Positions 7,261-16,545 of a DNA stretch of 64,000 nt are shown here, one piece after another. Every line of letters starts with the position of its first letter. Position 1 is the first letter of the stretch. Both the position numbers and the translations under genes were made by a program. This stretch comes from DATARH01 sp035534855 (GTDB lineage Bacteria; Pseudomonadota; Alphaproteobacteria; ATCC43930; CGMCC-115725). The notes beneath the pieces were generated by a model. That model saw only the letters and a list, made by a program, of their open reading frames with translations. It made no database searches and was not told the DNA's origin. Where the stretch lies: NCBI GenBank assembly GCA_035534855.1, contig DATLRD010000010.1, forward strand, positions 39,340 through 103,339, given 5' to 3'.

Positions 7261-9432
7261 ATGGCAGATGAAGGCAAGTGCCCGTTCACAGGCGGGGCCC
7301 GTGCACAGACGAACCGCGACTGGTGGCCGAACCAGCTGAACCTTCAAATTCTCCACCAGCACTCCGCCCTGTCCAACCCGATGGGCGAGGCGTTCGACTA
7401 CGCCAAGGAATTCAACAGTCTCGACCTGAATGCCGTGATCAAGGACCTGCATGCCTTGATGACGGACTCGCAGGATTGGTGGCCGGCCGATTTTGGCCAT
7501 TACGGGGGGCTGTTCATCCGGATGGCATGGCACCTCGCCGGCACATACCGCATCGGCGACGGCCGCGGCGGCGGCGGCGCTGGGCAGCAGCGTTTCGCGC
7601 CGGTCAACAGCTGGCCGGACAATGTGAGCCTCGACAAGGCACGCCGCCTGCTGTGGCCGATCAAGCAGAAATACGGCCGGAAAATCTCCTGGGCCGACCT
7701 TATGATCCTCGCGGGCAATGTCGCGCTCGAGTCGATGGGCTTTAAGACATTCGGTTTCGGCGGCGGGCGCGAGGAGGTTTGGGAGCCTGACGAGGGCATC
7801 TATTGGGGCCCCGAGGGCAAGTGGCTGGCAGACGAGCGCTACACCGGCGACCGCGATCTGCAGAACCCTCTCGGCGCCGTGCAAATGGGCCTGATCTACG
7901 TGAATCCGGAAGGCCCGAACGGCAAGCCGGACCCGGTCGCTGCGGCGCGGGACATCCGCGAGACGTTTGCCCGCATGGCGATGAACGACGAGGAGACCGT
8001 CGCGCTGATCGCCGGCGGTCACACCTTTGGCAAAACCCACGGTGCCGGCGATGCCGCTCTGGTCGGCCCCGCGCCGGAAGCCGCCGGCATCGAGGCACAG
8101 GGCCTCGGGTGGAAGACCAGCTTCGGCACGGGCAAGGGGGCCGATGCGATCACCAGCGGCCTCGAAGTCATCTGGAGCGCGACGCCGACGAAATGGAGCA
8201 ACAACTTCTTCGCGAACCTGTTCGGCTATGAATGGGAACTCACAAAGAGCCCCGCGGGGGCGCATCAGTGGCAGGCGAAAGGCGCCGAGGCCACGATTCC
8301 GGACGCGTTTGACCCGTCAAAGCGGCACGTGCCGACGATGCTGACGACGGATCTGTCGTTGCGGTTCGATCCGGCGTACGAAAAGATTTCGCGGCGTTTC
8401 TACGAGCACCCGGACCAGTTCGCCGATGCGTTTTCGCGGGCGTGGTTCAAGCTGACGCACCGCGACATGGGGCCGATCGCGCGCTATCTCGGCCCGCTCG
8501 TGCCAAAGGAGCATCTCGCGTGGCAGGATCCGACCCCCGCCGTGGATCATCCGCTGATCGGAGAAGCGGACATCGCCGCCCTGAAGGCGAGAGTCCTCGT
8601 GTCCGGCCTGTCGGTTTCCCAGCTTGTCGGGACGGCCTGGGCGTCGGCGTCGACGTTCCGCGGCTCTGACAGGCGCGGTGGCGCGAACGGCGCGCGCATT
8701 CGCCTCGCGCCTCAAAAGGATTGGGACGTCAACCAGCCGGCTCAGCTAGCGACGGTGCTGCGGACGATTGAAGCGATCCAAAAGGAGTTCAACGCGTCAC
8801 AATCCGGCGGGAAAAAGGTCTCGCTTGCCGATATGATCGTTCTCGGCGGCTGCGCGGCGATCGAGAAAGCCGCGAAGGATGCCGGGCACGATGTCAAGGT
8901 GCCCTTCACGCCAGGGCGCATGGACGCGTCGCAAGAGCAGACTGAAGTCGAGTCTTTTGCGCCGCTCGAACCGACCGCCGACGGGTTCCGCAACTATCTC
9001 CGCGGCGCGCAGCGCGTGTCGCCCGAGGAGCTGCTGGTCGACCGCGCGCAATTGCTGACGCTGACGGCGCCCGAGATGACGGTTCTGGTTGGCGGTCTGC
9101 GCGTGCTGGGAGCAAATGCCGGGGCTTCCGCGCACGGCGTCTTCACCAAGCGGCCGGAGACGCTGACGAACGATTTCTTCGTCAACCTGCTCGACATGAG
9201 CACGGAATGGCAGCCAGTTGCCGGCTCCGAGGGTGTGTATGAAGGCCGTGAACACAGGACGAATGCGGTCAGGTGGACCGGCACCCGCGTCGACCTGATC
9301 TTCGGGTCGCACTCGCAGCTCCGCGCTCTCGCGGAAGTCTATGCGTGCGCGGACTCGAAGGAGAAGTTTGTCAAAGACTTCGTGGCGGCATGGTCCAAGG
9401 TGATGGACCTCGACCGCTTCGACCTCGCCTGA
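7261..9432 (+). CDS. katG: Catalase-peroxidase (bifunctional hydroperoxidase)
   Basis: A 723-residue class I heme peroxidase that removes H2O2 by catalase and peroxidase activity. The distal triad is R87-W90-H91 in RMAWHLAGTYR. The Met-Tyr-Trp adduct residues are W90, Y213 (LIYVNPEGP) and M239 (ARMAMNDEE). The proximal heme ligand is H254 in AGGHTFGKTH. The C-terminal half is the usual inactive duplicate domain (VSLADMIVLGG, EMTVLVGGLRVL). GGAGGG precedes ATG 7261. It is monocistronic, ending in a convergent hairpin region, with a PerR-like box at its promoter. Confidence 0.98.
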   Translation: MADEGKCPFTGGARAQTNRDWWPNQLNLQILHQHSALSNPMGEAFDYAKEFNSLDLNAVIKDLHALMTDSQDWWPADFGHYGGLFIRMAWHLAGTYRIGDGRGGGGAGQQRFAPVNSWPDNVSLDKARRLLWPIKQKYGRKISWADLMILAGNVALESMGFKTFGFGGGREEVWEPDEGIYWGPEGKWLADERYTGDRDLQNPLGAVQMGLIYVNPEGPNGKPDPVAAARDIRETFARMAMNDEETVALIAGGHTFGKTHGAGDAALVGPAPEAAGIEAQGLGWKTSFGTGKGADAITSGLEVIWSATPTKWSNNFFANLFGYEWELTKSPAGAHQWQAKGAEATIPDAFDPSKRHVPTMLTTDLSLRFDPAYEKISRRFYEHPDQFADAFSRAWFKLTHRDMGPIARYLGPLVPKEHLAWQDPTPAVDHPLIGEADIAALKARVLVSGLSVSQLVGTAWASASTFRGSDRRGGANGARIRLAPQKDWDVNQPAQLATVLRTIEAIQKEFNASQSGGKKVSLADMIVLGGCAAIEKAAKDAGHDVKVPFTPGRMDASQEQTEVESFAPLEPTADGFRNYLRGAQRVSPEELLVDRAQLLTLTAPEMTVLVGGLRVLGANAGASAHGVFTKRPETLTNDFFVNLLDMSTEWQPVAGSEGVYEGREHRTNAVRWTGTRVDLIFGSHSQLRALAEVYACADSKEKFVKDFVAAWSKVMDLDRFDLA

Positions 9433-9450
9433 GGATACGCTCGTCTTGGT

Positions 9451-9494
9451 TGTGGCGGAAGAGGCGCGGCGCAGGCCGGGCGCTCTCCGCCACA
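9451..9494. terminator. Hairpin between convergent katG and MFS gene
   Basis: TGTGGCGGA (9451-9459) pairs perfectly with TCCGCCACA (9486-9494). AGAG/CTCT extends the stem across a one-base bulge. No T-tract follows on either strand, so this is at best a weak or factor-assisted bidirectional terminator. It lies between the katG stop (9432) and the end of the minus-strand transporter gene (9500). Confidence 0.45.
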
Positions 9495-9499
9495 CGACG

Positions 9500-10960
9500 T
9501 TACGAGCCTGCGCCTTCCCGCGCCTTGCCGTTTGGCGCGACCGCGGCGTAGGTAGCGTGGCCGCTGACCTCGGCTCCGTCCTGCGCCGTCAACCGCAGGA
9601 AGCCGATGCCCGAGACCAGCGGCAGCAGCGCGATGAGCACAAAGACGATGCGGAAATCGCCGACCGTGACCGGCGCCGGCCCGGCGATCAGCGCCAGCAG
9701 CGCGGCGCCGAGAGCGACGCCGAAACCGCGGGCCAATTGCTGGATGACGCCGCTGAAGCTGGTGCTGCGGCTCAGCTGGGCCGAGGGCACGTCGGCAAAG
9801 CTGACCGTGTTGAGGCCGATATACTGGATGCTGCGGACACAGCCCGACACCAGGACACAGGCCAGCATGATCCATTTCGGCGTGTCTGCGCCGAGCAGCG
9901 CAAACACTGCGATCACCGCTGTCGAAAACACCGCGCCCACCGACAGCAGCGCGCGAAACCCCAGCGCCCGCAACAGCGCGCGCGATCCGGTACGCACGCA
10001 CATCGCGCCGAGGCTCGACGAAGAGCTCAAGAGCCCCGACTGCACCGGCGACATGCCGAACCCGACCTGGAACAAGAGCGGCACGAGCAGCGGCATCGCG
10101 TCGAGCCCCATCCGGCACAGTCCGCCGTTCAGCGTGCCGATGCGGAACGTACGGATGCGCAGCAGCGCCAGGTCGAGCACCGGCGCCCGGCTGTGCCGCG
10201 CGTGGCGCACGTAGAGGACGAGCATGGCCAGCGCCAGCGGAAAGAAGGCGTAGCCGACCATCGGCGACAGCATCGGGCGGCCAAGGTTCTCGATCGCCAG
10301 TTCGAGCACGAACAGCCCGACGCCAGCGATGACGAACCCGCCCAGGTCAAAGCGGGTTGGCGCCGGCGCGCGGAAATTCTCAAACAGCCACAGGGCGAGC
10401 GCGGCCCCCAATATGCCGATCGGGATGTTGAGGTAAAAGATCGCGCGCCACGAGACATAGGTCGTCAGGAACCCGCCGACGATCGGGCCGACTGTCGGCC
10501 CGATCATCGCCGGGATGGTCATCCAGTTCATCGCCGAGACGAGGCCGGCGCGCGGAAAGCTGCGCAGCAGAATCAGCCGCCCGACCGGCGTCATCATCGC
10601 GCCGCCAAACCCTTGCAGCACGCGCATCGCGACCAGCATCGTCAGGTTGACCGACAGCCCGCACAGGGCCGAGCTGGCGGTGAATATCAGCACCGCGACG
10701 CAAAACACCGAGCGGGTGCCGTAGCGGTCGGCGATCCAGCCGCTGACCGGGATGAACACGGCAAGGCTCAACAGATAGGCGGTGATCGCCAGGTTGAGGC
10801 GCAGCGGCTGCACGCCGAAGGTTTTCGCCATCGCCGGGATCGACACCGCGAGTACCGTCGAATCGAGCCCCTCCATAAAAAAGGCGCAGCCGACGACGAG
10901 CGGGATCACCACACGCATCCGCGGCAGCAAATTCGGAGGGGAAAGCGCCGCTTCGCTCAC
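9500..10960 (-). CDS. MFS efflux transporter, DHA2 (EmrB/QacA) family
   Basis: A 486-residue inner-membrane protein with about 14 hydrophobic segments, the length and count of the drug:H+ antiporter-2 family. The N-terminal helix contains FFMEGLDSTVLAVSIPAM (family pattern LDxTIVNVALP). Motif A is GWIADRYGTRSVF after helix 2, and the motif C region reads VGPIVGGFL. It probably exports hydrophobic or amphipathic compounds. It is encoded alone: no EmrA-like membrane-fusion partner or regulator is adjacent. It diverges from recX. Confidence 0.92.
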   Translation of the reverse strand: MSEAALSPPNLLPRMRVVIPLVVGCAFFMEGLDSTVLAVSIPAMAKTFGVQPLRLNLAITAYLLSLAVFIPVSGWIADRYGTRSVFCVAVLIFTASSALCGLSVNLTMLVAMRVLQGFGGAMMTPVGRLILLRSFPRAGLVSAMNWMTIPAMIGPTVGPIVGGFLTTYVSWRAIFYLNIPIGILGAALALWLFENFRAPAPTRFDLGGFVIAGVGLFVLELAIENLGRPMLSPMVGYAFFPLALAMLVLYVRHARHSRAPVLDLALLRIRTFRIGTLNGGLCRMGLDAMPLLVPLLFQVGFGMSPVQSGLLSSSSSLGAMCVRTGSRALLRALGFRALLSVGAVFSTAVIAVFALLGADTPKWIMLACVLVSGCVRSIQYIGLNTVSFADVPSAQLSRSTSFSGVIQQLARGFGVALGAALLALIAGPAPVTVGDFRIVFVLIALLPLVSGIGFLRLTAQDGAEVSGHATYAAVAPNGKAREGAGS

Positions 10961-11025
10961 GCGGAGTCTCGGATGGTTTGGCGGGGATTTGGCCTGGGCG
11001 CGATCGTAGAGGACAATAGGCGGCG

Positions 11026-11610
11026 ATGGGGAAAGAAACTCGCCCGGAAACCGTCGATGCGGCGCTGATCGAGCGCTGGGCGCTCGCCTATCTCGAACGG
11101 TTCGCCAGCTCGGGCGCGAATTTGCGCCGGGTGCTGCTGCGCCGGGTGCGGCGCCGTGCGGGACCCGAGGTGGAGGGGGCGGGCGATGCGAGCGACGCGA
11201 CGGCGATCATCGACGCGCTGGTCGCACGCTATCGCGCGACCGGGCTGATCGACGATGTCGCCTATGCTGCGGCGCGCGCCCGGGCCGGGCTGCGCCGCGG
11301 TCGGTCGCTGACGACGATCCGCGCCGGGCTTGCCGCGAAGGGCGTCGCCGCTGCCGATCGCGAAACCGCGATCGGAACGCTGGACGCCGAAGCCGGCGCT
11401 GCCGACCCCGATCTCATCGCGGCCTGCGCCTTCGCGCGGCGCCGGCGCCTCGGCCCGTTTCGCCGCACGCCGGAAGCTGGGGATGGTGCGATGCGGATGA
11501 AAGAACTCGGCTCCTTTGCCCGCGCCGGCTTCAGCCGCGCTATCGCCGAGGCGGTGCTGGCCTGCGCCGACGAAGGCGCCGTCGCCGCGCTGCTCCGCGG
11601 CGAGGGGTAG
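11026..11610 (+). CDS. recX: RecX-family regulatory protein
   Basis: A 194-residue Arg/Ala-rich protein with the helical repeat pattern of RecX, which binds and inhibits RecA filaments. Signatures are ALAYLERFASSGANLRRVLLRRVRR (residues 17-41), then IIDALVARYRATGLIDDVAYAAARARAGLRRGRS, matching the family core (L...G.idD..yA......r..rG...i...L...G). recA is not adjacent here. It starts at ATG 11026, and no other gene shares its transcript. Confidence 0.85.
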   Translation: MGKETRPETVDAALIERWALAYLERFASSGANLRRVLLRRVRRRAGPEVEGAGDASDATAIIDALVARYRATGLIDDVAYAAARARAGLRRGRSLTTIRAGLAAKGVAAADRETAIGTLDAEAGAADPDLIAACAFARRRRLGPFRRTPEAGDGAMRMKELGSFARAGFSRAIAEAVLACADEGAVAALLRGEG

Positions 11611-11613
11611 GGG

Positions 11614-12237
11614 TCAGCCTTCCCGGTCCCGCATCAGCCGGGCGAGGGCGTGCGAGTCGCCGTCGTCGCGCGCTTCGAGTGCGGCGATGATGCGCGGCCG
11701 GTCGACGGCGGGGCGGTTCTGGCTCAGCTTGAATTTGCCCTCGCAGCGCTCGACCGCGATCTCCAGCCCGACGATGCCCTTGAGCATCCCGTCGAGAAAC
11801 GCCGCCGGCTGGTCATCCATCCGCCACGGTGCGGCCTCGCGTGCCTCGTGCCGGGCGGAGAGGCGGCGCAGAAACCCGCGCAGCCATTCGGCGTCGTCGA
11901 TCCGCCGCGCCCGGCCATAGGCGTGGACGCTGGCATAGTTCCAGGTCGGCACCGCCGGCCCGGCCGCGTACCAGCCGGGCGAGATGTAGGCGTGCGGCCC
12001 GGCGAAGATCACCAGCGCCTCGTCGGCGCCGTCGAGGTCGGCGCATTGCGGGTTGGGCCGGGCGAGGTGGCCCTGTAGATAGAGCCCGCCGTCGCGCCGC
12101 TCGGCGAGGAACGGGATCTGGCTGGCGATCAGCCCGGCCGCGCCCTGTGTGACGAGCGTCGCGAAATCGTAGCGCTCGATATGGGCGGCGAGGATTTCCG
12201 GGTCGCGCTCGGTAAAATGCGGCGGCAGATAGACCAT
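11614..12237 (-). CDS. FMN-binding PaiB-like protein
   Basis: A 207-residue protein of the PaiB/FMN-binding split-barrel family (PF04299), annotated as negative transcriptional regulators but probably flavin-binding. Its start MVYLPPHF is the family's classical N-terminus. FAGPHAYISPGWYA and VPTWNYASVHAYG (about residues 85-115) are the most conserved family blocks, and the C-terminus has GLEIAVERCEGKFKLSQNR. GAGGAGG lies 7 bases before ATG 12237. It is probably co-transcribed with the LysE-type exporter just upstream. Regulatory function is inferred from family annotation only. Confidence 0.88.
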   Translation of the reverse strand: MVYLPPHFTERDPEILAAHIERYDFATLVTQGAAGLIASQIPFLAERRDGGLYLQGHLARPNPQCADLDGADEALVIFAGPHAYISPGWYAAGPAVPTWNYASVHAYGRARRIDDAEWLRGFLRRLSARHEAREAAPWRMDDQPAAFLDGMLKGIVGLEIAVERCEGKFKLSQNRPAVDRPRIIAALEARDDGDSHALARLMRDREG

Positions 12238-12253
12238 CGCGCCTCCTCGCAGG

Positions 12254-12886
12254 TCAGCAGCAATGCTCGATAAACAGGCTGCCCAGCAGCCCGATGCCGC
12301 ACAGCACCAGGATCCCGCCCGAGCCGCGGTTGATCCATACGAGGTGGCTGCGCGTGAACGAGCGCCGCCACACGCCGGCGGCAAGGCTCAGCGCGATCCA
12401 CCACGAGATCGAACCGAGCCACACGCCGAGCACGAGAAACGCGATGCCGTCGAGCGCCATCTGGGTCGCGGTCAGGCCGAGCCCGGCAAAGATCGCGAGG
12501 AACGACAGGATCGTGACCGGGTTGGTGATGGTCAGCGCAAATGTCGAGGCGAAATTGGTAAGCGGACTCTCCTGCACCGGCTGCGAGTCGCGCATGTTCA
12601 GCGGGTCGTGGGTGTAGGCGCGGATGCCGACATAGAAGAGGAACGCGGCACCGCCGATGCGCAGCCAGTCCTGATAGCCGAACAGCCAGTCCGACACGAC
12701 GGTCAGCCCGAACCCGGCGATCACCGCAAACATCGCGTCGGCGGTGGCCGCGCCGGTGCCCGACAGCAGGCCAGCGATCCGACCTTCGAGGATCGTGCGG
12801 CGAATACATAAAACGCCGACCGGGCCAACCGGTACGGCGATCACGAGACCAACCACGAAGCCTTTGAGTAAAAAGGCCACCAGCAT
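12254..12886 (-). CDS. LysE-family exporter
   Basis: A 210-residue, six-helix inner-membrane protein of the LysE/RhtB amino-acid exporter superfamily. The motif GLVIAVPVGPVGVLCIRRTI (residues 11-30) is the signature first-helix segment, and FALTITNPVTILSFLAIFAGLG is the conserved second-half block. The start at ATG 12886 is chosen over TTG 12943 because it places the first hydrophobic helix at residues 3-20. It overlaps no gene and is followed after 16 bp by the PaiB-like gene, so the two likely form one transcript. Substrate unknown. Confidence 0.88.
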   Translation of the reverse strand: MLVAFLLKGFVVGLVIAVPVGPVGVLCIRRTILEGRIAGLLSGTGAATADAMFAVIAGFGLTVVSDWLFGYQDWLRIGGAAFLFYVGIRAYTHDPLNMRDSQPVQESPLTNFASTFALTITNPVTILSFLAIFAGLGLTATQMALDGIAFLVLGVWLGSISWWIALSLAAGVWRRSFTRSHLVWINRGSGGILVLCGIGLLGSLFIEHCC

Positions 12887-13044
12887 TCGCACCTGCCCCG
12901 AAGCCCGCGGGCGCAGTCTCGGTGAACGATTCCGGCCGCGCAACCGAAATGAACCGGCGGCTGCGGCGGGCGCTGCGGCAGCGCTGCAACCGGGGCCGAA
13001 ACGCGATATGCTGGCCGGGCTTTAGTCTGCAGGAGATGCCGCCG

Positions 13045-13551
13045 ATGCCGGGTGACGATGCCGATTCGGGCGACGCCTATCAGTTCACCTTTGCCGCGCT
13101 CGACGGCGCGCCGCTGCCGCTGTCGGCCTGGCGCGGCCGGCCGGTGCTGGTGGTCAACACCGCGTCGTTTTGCGGCTATACACCGCAATACCGCGACCTT
13201 GAGGCGCTGTGGCGCACGTATCGCGACCGCGGCCTCGTCGTGCTCGGCGTGCCGTCCAACGATTTCGGCGCGCAGGAGCCGGGCACCGCGGCCGAGATCA
13301 AGACCTTCTGCGAATCGACCTATGCGGTCGATTTCCCGCTGACCGAAAAGGTGCGGGTGATCGGCGCCGGCGCCCACCCGTTTTACCGCTGGGTTGCCGC
13401 GACACTCGGCGAAGGCGCGGCGCCGCGGTGGAATTTCCACAAATTCCTGGTCGGGCCCGATGGGCAGCTTGCCGGCACCTGGCCGTCGCAGGTGCGGCCG
13501 ACCGGCGCGGCGGTGACCGGCGAGATCGAGAAGCTGCTGCCGGCCGGCTGA
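13045..13551 (+). CDS. Glutathione peroxidase family protein (cysteine type)
   Basis: A 168-residue thioredoxin-fold peroxidase. The catalytic tetrad is visible: C43 in NTASFCGYTPQY, Q77 in SNDFGAQEPG, and W129-N130 in RWNFHKF. The peroxidatic residue is an ordinary Cys codon, not a UGA selenocysteine. AGGAG at 13031-13035 is ideally spaced for ATG 13045; ATG 13036 is too close to it. It probably reduces organic hydroperoxides with thioredoxin or glutathione in the cytosol, and adds to the peroxide defences here together with katG and hslO. It is convergent with the flavin monooxygenase gene. Confidence 0.93.
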   Translation: MPGDDADSGDAYQFTFAALDGAPLPLSAWRGRPVLVVNTASFCGYTPQYRDLEALWRTYRDRGLVVLGVPSNDFGAQEPGTAAEIKTFCESTYAVDFPLTEKVRVIGAGAHPFYRWVAATLGEGAAPRWNFHKFLVGPDGQLAGTWPSQVRPTGAAVTGEIEKLLPAG

Positions 13552-13593
13552 GCGCAGCGGCGCGGCCGCGCGAAGGGGCTGTGGACGAAACGG

Positions 13594-14829
13594 TCAGGGT
13601 TGCGCCAGCGCCGCCGGCGCGGTGCGCACGTGCTCGGGCCGCACGCCGATCCCGACGATTCGGGCCGGGATGCGCTGGAGAAACGGCAACCGGTTGAACA
13701 GGCGCATCGTCCATGGCGCGGTAACCGGGCGGTCGCCGCTCAGCACCTTGTCGATCAGCCGCGACTGCACGGTAAGCTGCATGCGCTGGATCACCTTCAT
13801 CGGAAAGGTGCGGCGGCGCTGGACCGCGTCGAGGTCCTGAACCGTCAGCCGCCCCTCGCGCAGCGGCGCTGCGAGGATGTTGGCCGCAGCGATCGCGTCC
13901 TGCACCGCCAGGTTGACCCCGACGCCGCCGATCGGCGACATCGCATGGGCCGCGTCGCCGATGCACAGCAGCCCTGGCCGCCACCAGCGCTGGAGCCGGT
14001 CGACCGCGACAGTCAGCAGCTTGACGTCGTCCCAATCCTTGAGCTCGCCGGCGCGCTCGGCGAGATAGGGCGCGAGCTTGCCGATCTCGGCGCGGAGCGC
14101 GTCGAGACCGGCGGCGCGCACCGCGTCGTAGCCGCCCTTGCGGATCAGATAGGCGCATTGCCAGTAGCTGCCGCGGTTGAGCGTCACCAGCATGTGGCCG
14201 AAATTGATCGTGCCGCCGGTCTGCTCGGGGTCGCTGGGCTGCCGCGACAGGCGCATCCACAGCACGTCCATCGGGGCGCCGAGGTTTTCCACCTGAAAGC
14301 CGGCGCGCTCGCGCACTGTCGAGTGCCGGCCGTCGGCGCCGACGACGAGGTCGGCGCGGATCTCCAGCGGGCCGTCAGGGGTCGACGCTCGCAGCCCGAC
14401 GACGCGGTCGCCCTCGACCACAAGATCGGTGGCGTCGGTCTTAAGGTGCAGGTCGAAGCCCGGGTAGCGCTTGCCCTCCTCGACGAGGAAGTTGAGGAAA
14501 TCCCATTGCGGCATCAGGGCGACGAATTTGCACACGGTCGGCAGGTGGGTGAAATCGGCGATCTGGATTTCCGTATCGCCGACCAGCGCCCTCAGCCGCC
14601 GGACCTTGTCGTGCGGCAGCTGCAGAAACCGCTCGAGCAGCCCCAGTTCGTGCATCACCTGCAGCGTCGACGGGTGGATCGTGTCGCCGCGAAAATCGCG
14701 AAAAAAATCCTTGTGCCGCTCGAGCACCATCGCCCTGACCCCGGCGCGCGCCAGCAGGAAGCCGAGCATCACCCCGGCCGGCCCGCCGCCGGCGATGCAG
14801 CAGGTGGTGCGCAGCGGTTGAGCGGGCAT
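13594..14829 (-). CDS. FAD-dependent class A monooxygenase
   Basis: A 411-residue flavoprotein of the p-hydroxybenzoate hydroxylase fold (PF01494). FAD/NAD(P)H motifs appear in order: CCIAGGGPAGVMLGFLLARAG (dinucleotide GxGxxG), VVGADGRHSTVRERAGF (DG motif) and LLCIGDAAHAMSPIGGVG (GD motif). Such enzymes hydroxylate aromatic or ubiquinone-like substrates. GGAGG lies 7 bases before ATG 14829, which makes it preferable to the upstream in-frame start at 14862. No substrate-linked neighbour is present, so specificity is unknown. Confidence 0.9.
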   Translation of the reverse strand: MPAQPLRTTCCIAGGGPAGVMLGFLLARAGVRAMVLERHKDFFRDFRGDTIHPSTLQVMHELGLLERFLQLPHDKVRRLRALVGDTEIQIADFTHLPTVCKFVALMPQWDFLNFLVEEGKRYPGFDLHLKTDATDLVVEGDRVVGLRASTPDGPLEIRADLVVGADGRHSTVRERAGFQVENLGAPMDVLWMRLSRQPSDPEQTGGTINFGHMLVTLNRGSYWQCAYLIRKGGYDAVRAAGLDALRAEIGKLAPYLAERAGELKDWDDVKLLTVAVDRLQRWWRPGLLCIGDAAHAMSPIGGVGVNLAVQDAIAAANILAAPLREGRLTVQDLDAVQRRRTFPMKVIQRMQLTVQSRLIDKVLSGDRPVTAPWTMRLFNRLPFLQRIPARIVGIGVRPEHVRTAPAALAQP

Positions 14830-14934
14830 CGTCAATCCTCCATTCCGGCATGCCAGCCCCACGGGCGCGGGGATGAAAACTCACCGGGTGCGTATACCAT
14901 TTATTGGGGGTGATCTAACGCACAGGAGCCTAGC

Positions 14935-15282
14935 ATGTCGGTCCTTACTTCCTCTCGCTGGTTTCGGCGCGGCGTGATGGCGGCGGCGTTGGTCGCCACC
15001 GGCGCGCTGACGATGGGTGCTGCGCCGCACGAGGCAAAGGCACAGGCGTATCCGTATTACGGGTACTATCCGTATGGGTATTATCCGTACTATTCGGCCT
15101 ACTCTCCGTATTACTCGCCGTATTACTATCCGTCTTACGGGTATTACCCGTATGCACCGGTCAATGTCAGCGTCGGCTGGGGTTGGGGCTGGGGCGGCGG
15201 AGGACATCGGGGCGGGGGATGGCACGGCGGTCATGGCGGTCACGGCGGTCATGGCGGTCATGGCGGGCGCGGCCACCGCTGA
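14935..15282 (+). CDS. Secreted Tyr/Gly-rich low-complexity protein
   Basis: A 115-residue protein with an N-terminal signal peptide: basic RWFRRG, hydrophobic VMAAALVATGALTMGAA, then an A-K-A-Q-A cleavage region near residue 38. The mature part has two compositional blocks. Residues 39-80 are Tyr/Pro repeats (PYYGYYPYG-like units). Residues 82-115 are Gly/Trp/His-rich and end in four GGH repeats. No catalytic domain is present. AGGAG lies 7 bases before ATG 14935. The composition resembles envelope or sulfur-globule-type structural proteins, but that is only a compositional analogy. A strong stem-loop follows the gene. Confidence 0.8.
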   Translation: MSVLTSSRWFRRGVMAAALVATGALTMGAAPHEAKAQAYPYYGYYPYGYYPYYSAYSPYYSPYYYPSYGYYPYAPVNVSVGWGWGWGGGGHRGGGWHGGHGGHGGHGGHGGRGHR

Positions 15283-15331
15283 CCTGGCCGAGCCCCGCTG
15301 TATAACCCGGGGTCTGGCCCGGTACGGCTCT

Positions 15332-15373
15332 GCGGATCCGGTCGATCGGCGATAGCGGATCGACCGGATCCGC
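15332..15373 (+). terminator. Perfect 16-bp stem-loop after the Tyr/Gly-rich gene
   Basis: GCGGATCCGGTCGATC (15332-15347) and its exact reverse complement (15358-15373) flank a 10-nt loop, 49 bp after the stop codon. A perfect 16-bp arm is unlikely by chance. There is no T-run afterwards, so it may act as an mRNA 3'-end stabiliser, a factor-assisted terminator or a protein-binding palindrome rather than an intrinsic terminator. Confidence 0.55.
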
Positions 15374-15493
15374 GTCGGCCTCGGCGGCGCCGATTACCAG
15401 AACTGCGATCTCGGCCGCCACCTGCGCCATTTCGTACGCCGCATTCGCGCCCTATAACAGAGCGTCCGCCGGCCTTTCCGCGAGCCCCGACCG

Positions 15494-16468
15494 ATGCTCG
15501 ACTCCGCCCTGATCGCCGCCCAGCTTGGCCGCGTGCTCGACGACGCGATGATCCCCGAACTGCCGCGGCATTACCGCGGCAAGGTGCGCGACAACTACGA
15601 TCTGCCCGACGGGCGGCGCATCCTGATCGCCACCGACCGGCTCAGCGCGTTCGACCGCAATATCGCGGCGATCCCGTTCAAGGGCCAGGTGCTGACCCAG
15701 ACCGCGCGGTTCTGGTTTGAGCAGACCACCGATATCTGCGCCAACCATGTTCTCGAATACCCCGACCCCAACGTGCTGGTGTGCCGGCGGCTCGACATCC
15801 TGCCGGTCGAAGTGGTCGTGCGCGATTACCTTGCCGGCACGACTGCGACCTCGGTCTGGTCGATGTACAAATCCGGCCGGCGCGAGGTCTATGGCATCCG
15901 CCTGCCCGACGGGCTGCGTGAGAATCAGAAGCTGCCGCAGACCATCATCACCCCGACGACCAAGGCGATGGACGGCGCGCATGACGAGCCGCTGACCGCG
16001 GCCGAGATCGTGGATCGCAACCTGTTGCCGGCGCGCGACTGGCAACAGGTCAGCGAAACGGCGCTGGCCCTGTTCTCTCGCGGCCGCGAGATCGCGGCGC
16101 GCCGCGGCCTCATCCTCGTCGACACCAAGTACGAGTTCGGCCGCGACCGCGACGGCAGCATCCTGCTCGCCGACGAAATCCACACGCCGGACAGCAGCCG
16201 CTATTGGTTTGCCGATAGTTACCCACAGAAATTCGCCGCGGGGCAGCCGCCTGAGGCGTTCGACAAGGATGTGCTGCGGCGCTGGGTGGCGGCGCGCTGC
16301 GACCCATACCGCGACCCGATTCCGTCGATCCCGCCCGAGGTGATCATTGAGACCGCGCAGGTCTATATCGACGCCTGCGAGCGGATCACCGGTGCCGCGT
16401 TCGTGCCGCCGCCGGCGGACCCGCCGCCGCTCGACCGCATCCGCGCCAGTCTGCGCCGCTTTTTCTAG
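15494..16468 (+). CDS. purC: Phosphoribosylaminoimidazole-succinocarboxamide synthase
   Basis: A 324-residue SAICAR synthase, an ATP-dependent ligase joining CAIR and aspartate in purine synthesis. Key blocks are RGKVRDNYDL (ATP phosphate loop, residues 28-37), LIATDRLSAFD, VVVRDYLAGT, and the catalytic-site LILVDTKYEFGRD and LADEIHTPDSSRYW. It belongs to the long form (about 300 residues or more, like yeast Ade1) rather than the short ~240-residue form. It starts at ATG 15494 and stands alone, without purS, purQ or purL next to it. Confidence 0.96.
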   Translation: MLDSALIAAQLGRVLDDAMIPELPRHYRGKVRDNYDLPDGRRILIATDRLSAFDRNIAAIPFKGQVLTQTARFWFEQTTDICANHVLEYPDPNVLVCRRLDILPVEVVVRDYLAGTTATSVWSMYKSGRREVYGIRLPDGLRENQKLPQTIITPTTKAMDGAHDEPLTAAEIVDRNLLPARDWQQVSETALALFSRGREIAARRGLILVDTKYEFGRDRDGSILLADEIHTPDSSRYWFADSYPQKFAAGQPPEAFDKDVLRRWVAARCDPYRDPIPSIPPEVIIETAQVYIDACERITGAAFVPPPADPPPLDRIRASLRRFF

Positions 16469-16545
16469 CGGCACCGCGGGCCTTCGGGGTCTGCGCGCTT
16501 TCGCGCTTTGACCGGCGCCCCATATAGGGCGTTGAAGAACGGGCG

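Noticed and set aside
13045..13551. Selenocysteine-containing glutathione peroxidase
   Set aside because: The catalytic position is an in-frame Cys codon (TGC), and no UGA occurs within the ORF.
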